DNA of 64,000 bases from Spisula solida (taxonomy: Eukaryota; Mollusca; Bivalvia; Venerida; Mactridae). Shown here in pieces: positions 46,660-59,800 of the stretch (the first letter of the stretch is position 1; each line of letters starts with the position of its first letter). A program made the position numbers and the translations under genes. The notes under the pieces are model-generated. The model searched no databases. It was not told the origin of the DNA and worked only from the letters and a program-made list of their open reading frames with translations. The DNA lies in assembly GCA_947247005.1 (NCBI GenBank), contig OX365948.1, positions 37,514,601 to 37,578,600 of the forward strand. Reading direction: 5' to 3'.

Positions 46660-48650
46660 TAGAAACATTCACACAGACCCCGTGGCGTACTCACCACCAC
46701 ATAATACAGCAACCCATTTGCGCAGTGGTATATTCATCGTTGCAATGTGCAGAAATATCAAGCATTATGAGGTTATCACCACAACATCATTCAGTCACCC
46801 CTGCCATACAGGGTATCACTGGTGAGTATGGAAGTCATAGGCCTCATGAGGTAAACGTCAATGTCAAGTACATCTCAGAACCTGTGCGGTACAAATCTCT
46901 TCCAGGCTACGACATTCCAGTGCTTATGTGGTACACATCACTGCAGCGTACAGGCATCAACGACACTATGCTGTACGCATCACTGCAGCGTACAGGCATC
47001 AACGACACTATGCTGTACGCATCACTGCAACGTACAGGCATCACAGGTTCTATGTGGTATGCATCATTACAATGTACAATGTGTATGTGCACTATGTGGG
47101 TAGAAATCACTGCAAAGTACAGGTATCCTATACCAAAGAAGGTATTTACCGCATCAGAATATAATATTCACAGACCGTACCCAGTAATACAGCTAGACTA
47201 TACATGTAAAATACAACATATCACTGTAATGTAAAGGCACCGAAGGCTAAATAAGATAAAACAGAGTATAGCCATAAGGTACTCACCACCATATACTTCA
47301 GTCATCTCATGTCGGACATTTAACCATCACTGAATCCAGTTATTACATGCTCAACGGATACACACCACGTATAACATTAATTTTGCAGTGATTGTATCTC
47401 ATTCCATGTTTGGTAACCAACATCATAGAGTACAACCTACCATGGCAATATGATAAACTCACCGCCACGCTGAGCAGTCTCATATACTACAGTGCTCTCA
47501 CTACCTGTGAATACAACCGCACCACGATTTGTGTTACTCATCACAACCAATTACAGATCATCCAGATCCTTTGGAATATACTCGTACAACCCAGTTCCTA
47601 ACCACGACTAACCGCTGCATTGTACAAACGATGTCCCAGATGCTTTGTTTATTCGATGCAACGGATTATAGTCATCTAAGTAATACCAAAGCTGAGTATA
47701 AGCATCTCAGGCTTTATGGGGTATTCATCACGACATAATATTCTAAAAGTCATCTGACATCGTGAGTGGGGTACATATCACCATATAACTATGCCATCCC
47801 TGGTCCTACGTGATACTTATCACTATCAAGTTCAGCTATCGTAGATCACCATATGTACCACAAGGTACAGATATTCAAGGCCCTGCGCGATAGATACCGC
47901 AACCATGTAGGTCCATACCAGGCCGTTAGGGGTTGTTCCCAACTCGGAGTAGAGTATTATATGTAATGTTAGGTACTCACAATTAGCAAGTACAGATATC
48001 CAAAGTCATGTCGGGTACTAAAAATGGACTGGTATTGCCTTTCATCACCAGGCCGAATATTGTTTGATACTGTGTTAAATTTAGCATAGCCTGGTATATA
48101 CAGGGTATATAACGGTACGTTAACAGTTCCTCTGCCTTTTTATCAAATGCCTACGTTCCCCATTCACAATGAAAATTTACTTGAAAGTAAGGGTACCTAC
48201 CTATCACTGGTACAGTCATTCTGAATTTTACGTACCACCACGTAGTTCAGCTATGGAATGTCAAATTAGTATAGTAATGTATGGTCTTTGTGGAGATGCA
48301 TCACTGCAAAGTACAGGCCCGTATGTTGTATGGGGGTATTCACAATCACTGGGTAGAGCTATCCCATGTCCTAATGGGTGTTCGCTACTGCAGCGTACAG
48401 TTAACCCAGGCGCACCAACCAGTACAGCAAACTATAATACATCCTAAGGGTTACTAATTGCCACTAAATGGAGATTTTTCATATGGGATGCTCACCACCA
48501 TCGAGTACAGTCATCCATGGCCCCCATAGTATACACACACCATCTAGTACCGACAAATCCATACCAGGCCTTAAGGGCTTCTCGCCACCACATAGTACAT
48601 CCACCCAGAGTGTCAAGTGTGAGGATTCTAGTAATAAGCATTGGTAGGTT
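46660..48650. repeat. Diverged 42-bp minisatellite field
   Basis: Three clear units of 42 bases at 46936-47065 (unit with TGCAGCGTACAGGCATCAAC), with much more decayed copies on both sides marked by TACTCACCACCA and GTACAG. The unit length is a multiple of three, so frames stay open on both strands (193 codons from 46653), but codon content is that of a simple repeat. Confidence 0.65.
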
Positions 48651-48709
48651 ATTACTCAGAAGCCGTGTGATCTACCGACAAACCGACACAAAGATCAACC
48701 GACTTTGAT

Positions 48710-49870
48710 TATGTTTGTCCTTGAAATGTCGTTGACCTTGACCTCGAAGTGGTCAGCATTTTATTTCAACTTAGAGAAAGACATTGAGTTAACAATGTTC
48801 ATACAAATATTCAATAATACTGAAACAAATTAAACTCATATCTGAAAACTAGTATTATTGATGGCGGCTAGCAATTTAAGAACCCCATCTCGGCCAGCAT
48901 GCATTTGCGTAAAATGGCAGTTTTACAAATTATTAGTATTTGTTATTACACCAATCACTTATAATGATAAAATATGTGCTAACCACTACTTCTAGATTTT
49001 CATAACCAAAATTTAATTCAAAACATACAAGAGAAGAAGGAAAATAGAGAGGAAATATCTAGTTTTACATTTTTAGCATTTTTAGCATCATTTTCACATT
49101 GACCTAGAAATAACCTTGATCTAAATTGGTCTTAGGTGTATGTATATTTTGTGTATATAATCAAATAAATAATATCCATGCAAATATGAGACACTTCATA
49201 CGTTAACAAACTAATCACGTTAGATCATATTATGCCATGGGGTTTTCGTATGAATGCCATCTCGCCAAGCATAAAATAGCTGTTTATTTAAAAAAATGAT
49301 GCATTTTAAATTAAACAAATGGCTTATCACGAGGGAATATGAACTGACCAACACAACTATCATTTTCATTACCAAAATGAATTAAAAGTATGCACTATAT
49401 TAAGAAATTTGAGAGGATATATCATTTTTTACTTTTTTCAGCTATTTTATTCACTTTGACCTTGAAATGACCTTGACATTGACCTCAATTATTTTTAGGT
49501 GCATATCCATTTGATCTATATAATTATATGAATAATATCCATAAAATACAAGACATTACATAGGTAAACAAACAAATCACATTAGATCATAGAATGCTAG
49601 TGGCCTTCGTAAAAATTCAATCTCGGTCAACATGCAAATGCATAAAAAGGCTGTTATGACAATATTTTTATATTTTTAATCAAACAAATGGCTTATAATG
49701 ACTATAATGAATATATACTAACAAACGCAACTATCATTTGTCCAACCTAGTTAAATTAAAAACACATGTTATACTAAGAAAGATAGAGAGCAAATATTCA
49801 TGTGTTGCTATTTTTCTGACTTTGACCTTGAATTGTCCTTGACCTTGACCTCAAACTGGTCCATGTTGTA
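48710..49870 (-). repeat. Three inverted about 375-bp repeat units
   Basis: Successive minus-strand copies of the 43255-type unit, each with TTGACCTTGAAATG or a close variant and ATTTTATGC-type ends. Confidence 0.7.
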
Positions 49871-50230
49871 TGTCTTTTTGATGCGCATTATCAAATGAAC
49901 AATATCCATGCAAATATGTTGCAATACAATGATAAACAAAAACTAAACACCTAAATATACGACATCGGGTATTTTCGTAAATTTGTTCCGAAGCAAGAGT
50001 TGTTGCCCCTGTTAAAAAAATCTGCACCACTTTCAGATCTGGCATCCACCTTTTTCCAAAGCCTGAATGTCTATATTATTCGGAAATACCAACAGACTTT
50101 TTCTACCAGATGGGGTAAATGAAAATCCATTTTAAGGCTCTTTTGAAATCTGGCTCCTGGACTAGTCTAGGAGCTGGTGACGAGAATTTCAATTTTCATT
50201 TACCCCATCTGGTAGAAAAAGTCTAAAGCT
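49871..50230. repeat. Right inverted arm and local hairpin
   Basis: 49880-50127 is the inverted copy of 41000-41240. In addition, 50094-50128 and 50192-50224 are near-perfect inverted copies of each other (ATTTACCCCATCTGGTAGAA), about 63 bases apart. Confidence 0.75.
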
Positions 50231-51169
50231 ATACAATGAGAAAAATACATATCTATTGATTCTACTTTAAGCAATTTACCAATATAGTACTATATCTTAG
50301 CTTTAATTTTTTTTATAAATTATGTCGAAATCACATACTTCGTTGCTATGGTGACCAATTTCAGAAAAGTAGACTGATTGAGAAAAACAAGGAGGTAGTT
50401 GCATAAAGCAGTAATAGCTTTACTCTAAATGCAAACCATTTTGATTTTGATGTATATTTTAGTAAATTAAAACATAATACTAACACATGATACTAGCTTG
50501 AACAGTTTATGTCAGGAATTGATCAAATGATGTAATTATGAAATTATCTTTGCAGTAACGTCGACTAACGTTTTATTGACGTTTGCTACGTCACACAAAA
50601 AGCACCAAATAGGGACTGTACAAAAACAGCTGTAACTTCCTAAAAACTCAAGATATTTACAAAATTGATTTTGCATTTTGCTTCATTAGCATGATCCTTT
50701 AAGACTATGGAAAATCTCAAAATCAATATTTTTGTCAAAATAGCAGGTTTTCCTGGAGACTGGCTCATATGTATTGCCATATATTTGCATGAATATTGTT
50801 CATTTGATAATGTGCGTCAAAAGTACATACAACACGGACCAGTTTGAGGTCAAGGTCAAGGTCAGTGTAAGGTCAAAGTGAGAAAAATAGCTAAAAATGA
50901 ATATTTGCTCTATATTTTTCTTTGTATAGCATGTGTTTTCAATTCAATTTGGTTATAAAAATGATAGTTATGTTTGTTAGTACATATTCTGTCAATATAG
51001 TCCATTTGTTTGATTCAAAATATAAAAATATTGTCAAAACAGCCATTTTATGCAAATGCATGTTGGCCGAAATGGCAACCTAAGACGACCCCTGGCATTC
51101 TGTGATCTAATGTGATATTTTTGTTTACGTATGTAGTGTCTTATATTTACATTTATATTATTCATATGG
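50231..51169 (+). repeat. Repeat DNA flanking the duplication
   Basis: 50231-50770 unassigned AT-rich DNA; 50770-51169 is another 375-bp-type repeat unit that ends at the junction of the segmental duplication. Confidence 0.55.
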
Positions 51170-52022
51170 TTATATAAATATATATATATATATCTTTATA
51201 TACCCATAACTCGGCCAATTAATGTACTTAGTGGTTAAACATCATAACTGGTGTGGACGTTCGATGTTGAAGACGTACATGCCCGAAAATGAGGATTACC
51301 TCACATTACTACTATTTTATAAATAATGGAAGGGAATCCATTGGGGGAGTATTTATCGTTGGGTTGATAATAGTTTTTTAGCTTTATTTTCATTATCTAC
51401 ATGTATTTATTTCTGCACCCGCGGTTATAAGTACACGTACTCGTACGCGCACATACAACATAGAGCATTGGTAAGTTAGCCTCAAAATGTACTACAGTAC
51501 GATTTTTCTAGATTAATATCATTTTGTGTTTTTCAAATTTGTCGATATAATGTAAAAAATATTCTCACAAAGTTACACTGCCATTTATTGTTTTCACAAA
51601 GCAATATTTATGTATGTGGTTGTATATACTAGAATGTATCTATTATTTTTAATGATTCCATTTCATAGCTACTACAGGTCTGACTGGGTGTCGTTACAAA
51701 GGTGTCACGTACCACAAAGGTCAATCATGGTATCATGGTTGTCAGTATCAATGTACTTGTATGGATGAAACAAATGGAAAGTACGCTTGTAAAGACCTGT
51801 AAGTAATATGATCTATCATTTTCCATTTATTGTAAAATTCTAATCCATTATTTCTCCTGAAAGATTATGATAATCACTGGTTCAATTCTCTCTCAGTATA
51901 TTTACCTGCACCTACATACGTATAATTTCAACAAATCTAATGGTGAAAAAAACACGGCAAAGTGAGTTTTTTTTCTCTTTTTTGGAATCTGATGTATCAC
52001 TATTATTCCATTTCATTTCATG

Positions 52023-52049
52023 TAAGTAAGTAAGTAAGTAAGTAAGTAA
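52023..52049. repeat. GTAA microsatellite
   Basis: Six GTAA units where copy 1 has about two (24856-24864), a slippage difference between the duplicates. Confidence 0.8.
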
Positions 52050-52141
52050 CGACTTTATTTATAGTGGATAACATATTTGGCAGAGCCAATTTACAATATG
52101 GTCCACTTGTAAAAATATAACAATGTTTATATTGTCAATGT

Positions 52142-52335
52142 AGAGACCATGTACTTGTTTTTTTCAAAGACTGGTTGTAAGTTCTTGCACTTGTTATATT
52201 GAAGGCCTTGTTGTAAAAAGTACTTGTATTTGTTTTATCAAAGGCCCTGTTGTAAATAGTACTTGCATATGCTTGATTGAAAGCTTTGTTGTAAAAGTAC
52301 TTGCATGTGTTTCATAGAAGGCCTTCTTGTAAATA
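52142..52335. repeat. About 50-bp diverged tandem repeat, copy 2
   Basis: Equivalent of 24957-25150. Confidence 0.6.
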
Positions 52336-52667
52336 AGATATGTGTTGATTTGTTTTGTTATATGTCTATACATGTTAATGTTTTACTACCATCAGAAAGT
52401 ATAGATAGTATCATTCTTATAATGTACAAATATGTGTATTTTATACATCCATAGCTGTTTGAAGTATATGAATGTTCCACCTGAATGTAAAATGGTAACA
52501 CCAGATGGAGAATGTTGCCAACACCCAGATTGTTCCGGAATAAATATACACATGACAAACTTTTCAACAGTCAACTACACTGGGTACATAGGACTAGTGT
52601 GAAAAATATGCTACGAAAACATACCAATTATTGTTACATGACTGTACCTAATCATTACACGGTCCAA

Positions 52668-53170
52668 TTATAGAAGCTATTGTCATATACTCCTACTTGT
52701 ACCTTATTATTACATGGTTTCATTATATCAGTTGTTCAGCTGTAATAATATACATACAGTTGCACCTTATTATTACATGGTTCAATTAGACACGTTATTA
52801 TAACATACACACAGTTGCACCTTATTATTACATGGTTCAATTAGCCAGGTTATTATAAAATACTCACAGTTGCACCTTATTATTACATGGTTGAAATTAC
52901 ACACGTTATTATAACATACACGCAGTTGCACCTTATTATTACATGGTTCAATTACACACGTTATTATAACATACTTATAGTTGTATCTTATTATTACATG
53001 GTTCAATTACACATGTTATTATAACGTACTCATAGTTGTACCTGATTATTACATGGTTTCACTATGTATGTTGTTATAACATACACACAGTTGCACCTTA
53101 TGATTACATGGTTCAATTACACACGATATAATAACATACTCAGAGTTCTACCTTATCATTACAAAATGTA
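52668..53170. repeat. 55-bp minisatellite, copy 2
   Basis: Same unit as at 25601, with about one to two more units. Confidence 0.8.
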
Positions 53171-53631
53171 CATGGTTTCACTATACTATAATACTATATT
53201 ATTACATACACACGTGTTATTATGGTATCGTTTCAGATGACTGTACATACGAAGGACAGCATTACAGACAAAATGAGACATGGAGAGACAGTTGTGAATG
53301 GGAATGTACATGTCAAGATGCTACTCGTGGATATTACAAATGCCACTCACTGTATGTATCTATTGTTTCGAAGGGCGTTCAAAATATAATATGTTTATTG
53401 TTATAAAACCCGCATGGTTATTTATGATAATTATATTCTAAAACTCAACTATTTTTGTTCATTGCCATTTGTATTTTTTTTGTAGTTAATGTAGTTTATA
53501 CTAATTTATTTTTGGTCACTTGTTTTAACTACTCTTGGCACCCTATTCCTAATGTTATCTGTTTCTGTTTCTGCTAAAAGTACAGCAAGTGAATTAAGGT
53601 ACCATTGTTATTTCGTCTTAAGTATGATAGC

Positions 53632-53700
53632 GTCACGGATCGAACCCACAACTTCCAACACTCGATACGCTCGCTCTATCACTAACCATTCGAGAAGTGA
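53632..53700 (-). other. tRNA-like relic, copy 2
   Basis: Equivalent of 26481-26550 with a few substitutions. Confidence 0.4.
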
Positions 53701-54432
53701 GTTTGTAGATGAGTCATAGCTGATAAAAAAACACAACAAGTTTTATAACTATTAAAATAAACGTTGACGGTGTGTAATATCATTGTGCAATTGTGTCCAT
53801 GATTGTATAATGATGTATTACTTTATTGTAGGTGTTATAATTGGGATTTACCAACAGCTTGTCACATTGAACCTGCTGCAACAGGAAAATGTTGTCAAAC
53901 ACCAAGTTGTCCCCTTGGTTACAAAATCAACTACCCGGCAGGATATGTTGTCAACTAGATGATTTATAACAACTTTTCTTAATATTGATATCACAATATG
54001 TATAGGCCGGTGGCCTGTTTTGCGTAATAAACTTTGAAACTTGAAACACAATAGTTCGTACATTGTCAGCATATGATAAATGAAACCTTTCTAGGGCGTC
54101 CCTCCATAGAGCAACAACTTATCTTAAGCATATAATCATTGTGTTCCTGAAGTATCTATTTACTGTACACTTCATCTTTCCAGAGCAACAACCTCTGTCC
54201 AACAACCAAACTGTATTTCCTGAAAGGTGTTACTTTAGAACGGTTGTACTATAGTTCTTAATTTAATGTAGGGTTTCAGCAAAGCATGAGGTCTTTGCAA
54301 TGTATGTTCTGTTATTTGTCAATGTGTTATACTAACAAATAAATTTATCAACAAATAATAACAATTGTATACTATAAGTCTTGCCTTATTGTTATAATCT
54401 AAAGCGGGTCGATATATAGGTTAATACCTTAA

Positions 54433-55328
54433 GGATTTTGGAGCGCTTAGGACCCCACCTTCAGAATTTGCTCAAATTTTGCCAGGAAGTAAAGAAATCT
54501 ATCCTGACACAAAATATGATGAAAAAAACAATAGGTCACGGAACTCGTTTTTCGGTTAATCACCCCTGATTGAAGTGTGTATGAATTATTTTTATAATTC
54601 CATGGAAATTGGTAAATTGGTGGACGTGTTCAAATTTGACATTTTTATTTGATGTCTGTGATCTAAATAATAAAATATTTTTCAATATAGTTTGGGTACA
54701 CATTGGTATACATGATCAAGATACCAAAAAGGGTATATTTAATGTTGGTCTAATATATATTGCTCTTTTACCCCACCCACTTCATATTTAATGCAGCAAA
54801 ATAGCACCCAGGCAAAATCCTAATAACTTTTTTTCCCACCTTAAACTTTTTTTTATATTTTGTTAAATAAGTCTAGTGACATAGATTTTCAAAATTATGC
54901 AATAAAAATATATAGGTCACGGAGGTACCTTTTTCGCAATTTATGTTTGTATTTTGGTTAAATGTGGCTAAAATGCTGAGAAAATCAATGAAAACACTTA
55001 AAATAAAATTTATTGAACATGTAAATATTGCGAAAACACATTAACACACAATAAACAAACATTAACAAACGAACCTGATTCCCAAAAAAGTCATTTGGCA
55101 TAAATAGCAATATTTTTATTTTTTTCCCACCCACCTATTTTGTAATGTAATATTTTTCTCAAAATGGAAATCGTCATTTCGATTATTATATTCTAATTTT
55201 ATTGCATAATACTTATCCAAACTGTTCAATTTGATTTATTTTAGATTATTTTTACACATTTTTACATTTATAAGGCACATAACTAACTATGACAAATGAC
55301 GCTTGCGCATTAAACCGATCCAGCATCC
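54433..55328. mobile_element. 0.9-kb TTAA-flanked insertion specific to copy 2
   Basis: Absent from copy 1, where the site reads ACCTTAAACAG (27270s). TTAA lies on both sides (54429-54432 and 55329-55332). Ends are imperfectly inverted (GGATTTTGGAGCG and complement of CGATCCAGCATCC). Internal GGTCACGGA and CCCACCCAC motifs repeat. A 60-codon frame inside looks like chance. Probably a piggyBac-like MITE. Confidence 0.75.
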
Positions 55329-56812
55329 TTAAACAGAAATGGAAAAATACTGTGTTCAAGAAATATGTGCATATGGAAAACAACCATTCAGAATTACATG
55401 TATACCTTAGACTGGAAAGTTATAAATGTACATTATATGACTTAAAACAAGAAAATGGATATAACTGAAATCATTAAAAGTGCCAACTGTCACCCAAATA
55501 CGCCCGTCAAATGTATAGACTGCGATTGGTTGTTCGATGGTAAATTCCAGCATGATAATTCCAATACAGACAGTGGATAGTTATTAAACAATTTTCAAAA
55601 ACAAACGAAGTTTTATAGTAATATGTATTTATTAATATTTGTACGAATTGAAGAGTAATTAACATATACATAGAGAATATATCTTCGAGGAACTTACATT
55701 ATACTTCATCTCTAACTATTACAATTCTACACATGTCTGATTCGGAAAAAAATGTTACAAAAGACATTTAAATTTTTTTTATTTCAATACTACATCAACA
55801 TTTACTACAAATATCCTTACTCTGAATCACATTCACACATTCTCCTGTTTTCAAAATAAATATGCTAAAGCGTACTTGTACATTTGCAAAAGTACTAAAA
55901 TACAAAATTCATTCTGAAGTTGGTAGCACTTTGTACGCTTCAGCGCCACCTAACATATGTCTTCAGAACAGTGTCGCTAACATCACATTAAAAGGTAGCG
56001 TTAAAGTTTTGAAGGCGTGTAAGAATACACATAGAATATGCACAAGTGTTCATTTCAATTAATGTACATGTATATTAAAAGTGGAATTCGGAACGTGATT
56101 TAAGAACCATTATCTTCGAGAGTCACTATACTAAAGAAATTTGCAATTTCTTCCCACTCGGTTTTTTACTGAATGGGTTACCTCCCCTCCATTACAAAAA
56201 GTGAGGTAATCTACAAAATAACGCTTACAACAACTTTTAAAGTCAAAGACCACCATGTTTATGTTTATTTTGTGTATTTGAATGTTTCGATCGATCGGAA
56301 ATTAGTTCAAATTACAATTAACTCAATAAAAAATCGTTTGCTCCAAACAGTCAATTCCTAGTACATTTTTCGTTCCATGTTTCAATGCACCGCTGTTCTG
56401 CATTTAGGTAGAACAAATATCGAGTTACAATCTCTGGACAGTCAATATCACACACACAGAATTTAGTTTATAAATATTCATAAATAAAAAAGTTATTTTC
56501 ATTTCATTCATGTTGCGTATTCAAAGCCGCTCAGTGTGTATTTGTGAATTTCATCTTGATTGGTTGTGTTACTAAATTTATATTTTAACCATGATGCAAA
56601 TAAAATAATCCATAAAATTTTGACCACTGCGTTCCGACATATTGTTGATACTTTCGACCAATTTTTAATAACTCCTATTGCTAATACCAAATATATTAAT
56701 CAAGAACCTAGGTGTTTAGTTAGAAGTTTTGCTCAGTACAGTTAGATATATATCATCATCAAGCATTCAGAATCTCTCGTTAACGCTACACAACCTTTGT
56801 TACGGTTATTCA

Positions 56813-59800
56813 TTATTTTTCGGGATGAAGTGTAGAGGCGGTCGTTGTGGTGTACGTCTTTTTACAAATCGGTCTGTTACTTTGCCCACATTTGACGTCT
56901 ATCCAGTCGACCAAAGATGCTATCCTCGTAACCACACAGTTTTCACCTCCTTCTCCATTAGGTTCCGAACCAGCCCATTGAAAATAACCAACCAAGTCAT
57001 TTCTATCTATCCATCTCCACGAGCCTTCATGGTGTGAGTCTGTCATTCCAACCCAAAATCTTTTAACTGATAAAAACAAAAAATAACATTAGCACTTCTT
57101 GGTTATATAACTATGGGTTAGCGTAAGACTTTCGATCATCGTTATCAAATACACAACGATTGAAAGCATTACGATAGCTTTAGCATATTAGTCCCTGGTT
57201 AGCTCAGTTTGAAAAGTGCTAGAATAACATCTTACCTGTTCGGGTTTGTTTCCCTGATCGGGTTGTTTTGTTTCCACTCTAGGTACAATTTTCAATCAGA
57301 TGCTGCCACATAATATAAATGTGGAGTTTACATACTTATGTTTATACCATCCACATTCGGATATAATAAGTGATTATATCGGTGCACGGGATTTACGTAA
57401 CACGATCGATAGAATTTGGATGATGGCCAAGTTTCTACAAGATTATACAACACTACTACACAAAATTCAAATATACATGTACATGTATAATGCAAATAAG
57501 AAAAAATCGGGGATAAAAACGTTGCGTTTCTAGATGTACTAAGTATATATATAATCAACGGTAACGATTATTATATCCGAATGTGGATGGTATAAACATA
57601 AGTATGCATTTTCATTGTAAAACTTGCTCTTCGCAAACACAAAACCTGCCCAATGGTACTTGCTAAAATGTATACCATTCTTACAATATAACTCTAGGGA
57701 ACAAACTCTTACTTAGTTTAAGACTGAACAATGTATACTTACAAAGATATTCAAGAAACATTGCCAAATTTCTACTTTCAGTTTGCAAGGTCATTGATGA
57801 CCATTGATTTTTTGCATGATACAAGTTTATGAATTTGTTCATAATTATTTCTTTGTAAGAGTTTGTTCCTTATATTATTGGCTATATCCCCGACAACAAA
57901 CTTTGACTCTTAATACCATGTCGACTTTGTTTGTGAACGAGTAAGATGTGCAATAAAAATGCTGTCATGCTTCAATAAATTTACTTTATCAATATTTATT
58001 TTGGGTTGAACTTCAAGAGTACATGTAGTGCATCATAATACAATGCTTATTTTATTCAACAACTATAATTGGAAGACAAAAAACGCTTTTTAACCAAACT
58101 TGCACTATCTCACTAAAGATTAGACTCTACTCCCTTAATGTGTTGCCAAATGTGAATATTCGCTATGGTAAAATCGAAATGTTATTATTGTAGTTTTTAA
58201 ACGCCTTGTTTAATTATATTTAAAACGTAAACAAGTGTTGGCTTTATTAGATTTGAATGGGGTATGTTTTAGGTCCAAATAGGCTAAGTACTGATCTCCT
58301 ATGGTTAGCTCACCTGATCTAACTTCTAACTGGCGTAGAATAAAATCGTGTTCTGCCACATTCCGGATACTAACAAGATGCCCTCCATATGTATTACAGA
58401 AATCCTGAAAGGAGACCGAGTATATATGATATATGTGTCAGAACTTGAAGTATCCTCATTGGGTGACAAGGTGGTTGAGTGGGAGCTCCTGACTAGGCAT
58501 TGGGTCAAATCTCGACCGGGCACATTTCTGAAATGCTTTTCAGTGTTTTCCACCCAACTAGAGATGAACTGGTTGGCACCCCAGATATAGAACTACGCTA
58601 CCACTCCCGGACACATTTATACTAAACAAAGGTTAGAGAGGATGATCCCGAGCTAACAACTGTCAGTCGAACGCTGTGGAACAAACGACAAAGCATTTCC
58701 ATTGAACAATTTCATATGTTATATGATAATATAATATTGGACAGAAATTATGTAAACATTCATGACCATAGTGCGACACAGATCAAGTGCACGGCAAACA
58801 CATCAGCAAACGTATTTAAATGTTTTCTGGTGACAAGCATGGCCAATCAAACATGAGCGTTTTGTTGCCAGTTGGCAGTATCAAATTTAAATGTTTGAAA
58901 TTGGTAGATACAGATAACTTTACACCAAGTTGTCAGTTAGATATTCCAGCATTATTTTATTATATTACCACATGACAAAAAAACTTTACACACCGGCAAT
59001 CAATTCGAAACCAATCACAAAATGGCAACTAAGTTTACAGCCAATTTGAATTTCGTATTTACTCGTACAATTATAGCAATGCGTCAACCATGAGACAACT
59101 TAAACTATTAACTTGCCTCCGCGACATCGAAGGTCATTGCTCTATCACTAAACAGGTAGCAAGCTGACTGATATGCAATCCAATCATCGTCACACGTTGG
59201 TCGCACTGCTGAAACATAACAAAACAAACTACTACATGTATGGTATGCCACCATAATGTATTAACGTTACCATTAGGTTAGACTGTCCAGTAGTAATTGA
59301 GCCTTTGACTCAAGTGCCTGTTAAAGGTTAGAACATGGCTGTGCTACTGGTAGCTACTCATATACATGTAGCCATGTGGTCCGGCGGCACCAAGCGTTTA
59401 GTAGTGTCACGACTGGTTGCTCAAAGTTAAGGGTGTCGAAAGTATCCGACTTTTAAAGTATTGTTTTAAGTATGCATGTATACGTGCTTGAAATAAAGAA
59501 TAATATTGTTAAAGGTGATTTGACAATGACTGTTGAAATCGGAGAACAGACGAGGTTAATTTCACATTTCTTTGGAAATTCAAGGGCCATAATCCAAGAA
59601 GGCTTGCGTCGATTTGGCCCATAGTCGAACTTGGGCAATAGATAGAATGCACATAATCATCGTCACTAATTTTGAAGATGGTCCGATAAAAACTATTTGA
59701 ATCAGAGCACAGATAAGGCTAATTTTACATTTTTTTGGTAGTTCAAGGACCATAATTCAAAAAGGCCTGGAGCGATTGGTCCCATTATCGAACGTGGCCT

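Larger units (their letters stand above)
51669..53958 (+). pseudogene. Gene C: 5'-truncated, splice-damaged VWC copy
   Basis: Exon equivalents 51669-51798, 52455-52602, 53237-53351 and 53832-53958 match the four VWC exons of gene B. No signal peptide, LU or linker exon lies upstream within the block; repeats begin at 51169. At the end of the second exon a deletion has removed the GTAAGT donor, and the frame now reads GLV-stop (TGA 52600-52602), so only VWC1 could be made. VWC2 exons remain open. Several replacements (Asp to Tyr beside the Trp of VWC1a, Pro to Gln after CC, Thr to Ile) suggest relaxed constraint. Most likely a pseudogene; a chimeric transcript using unknown upstream exons cannot be excluded. 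Confidence 0.7.

Noticed and set aside
46653..47234. 193-codon ORF as a real protein
   Set aside because: It is open in several frames and on both strands because the 42-bp repeat has no stop; no domain or splice context.
54609..54791. 60-codon ORF in the TTAA element as transposase
   Set aside because: Too short, low complexity and no transposase motif.
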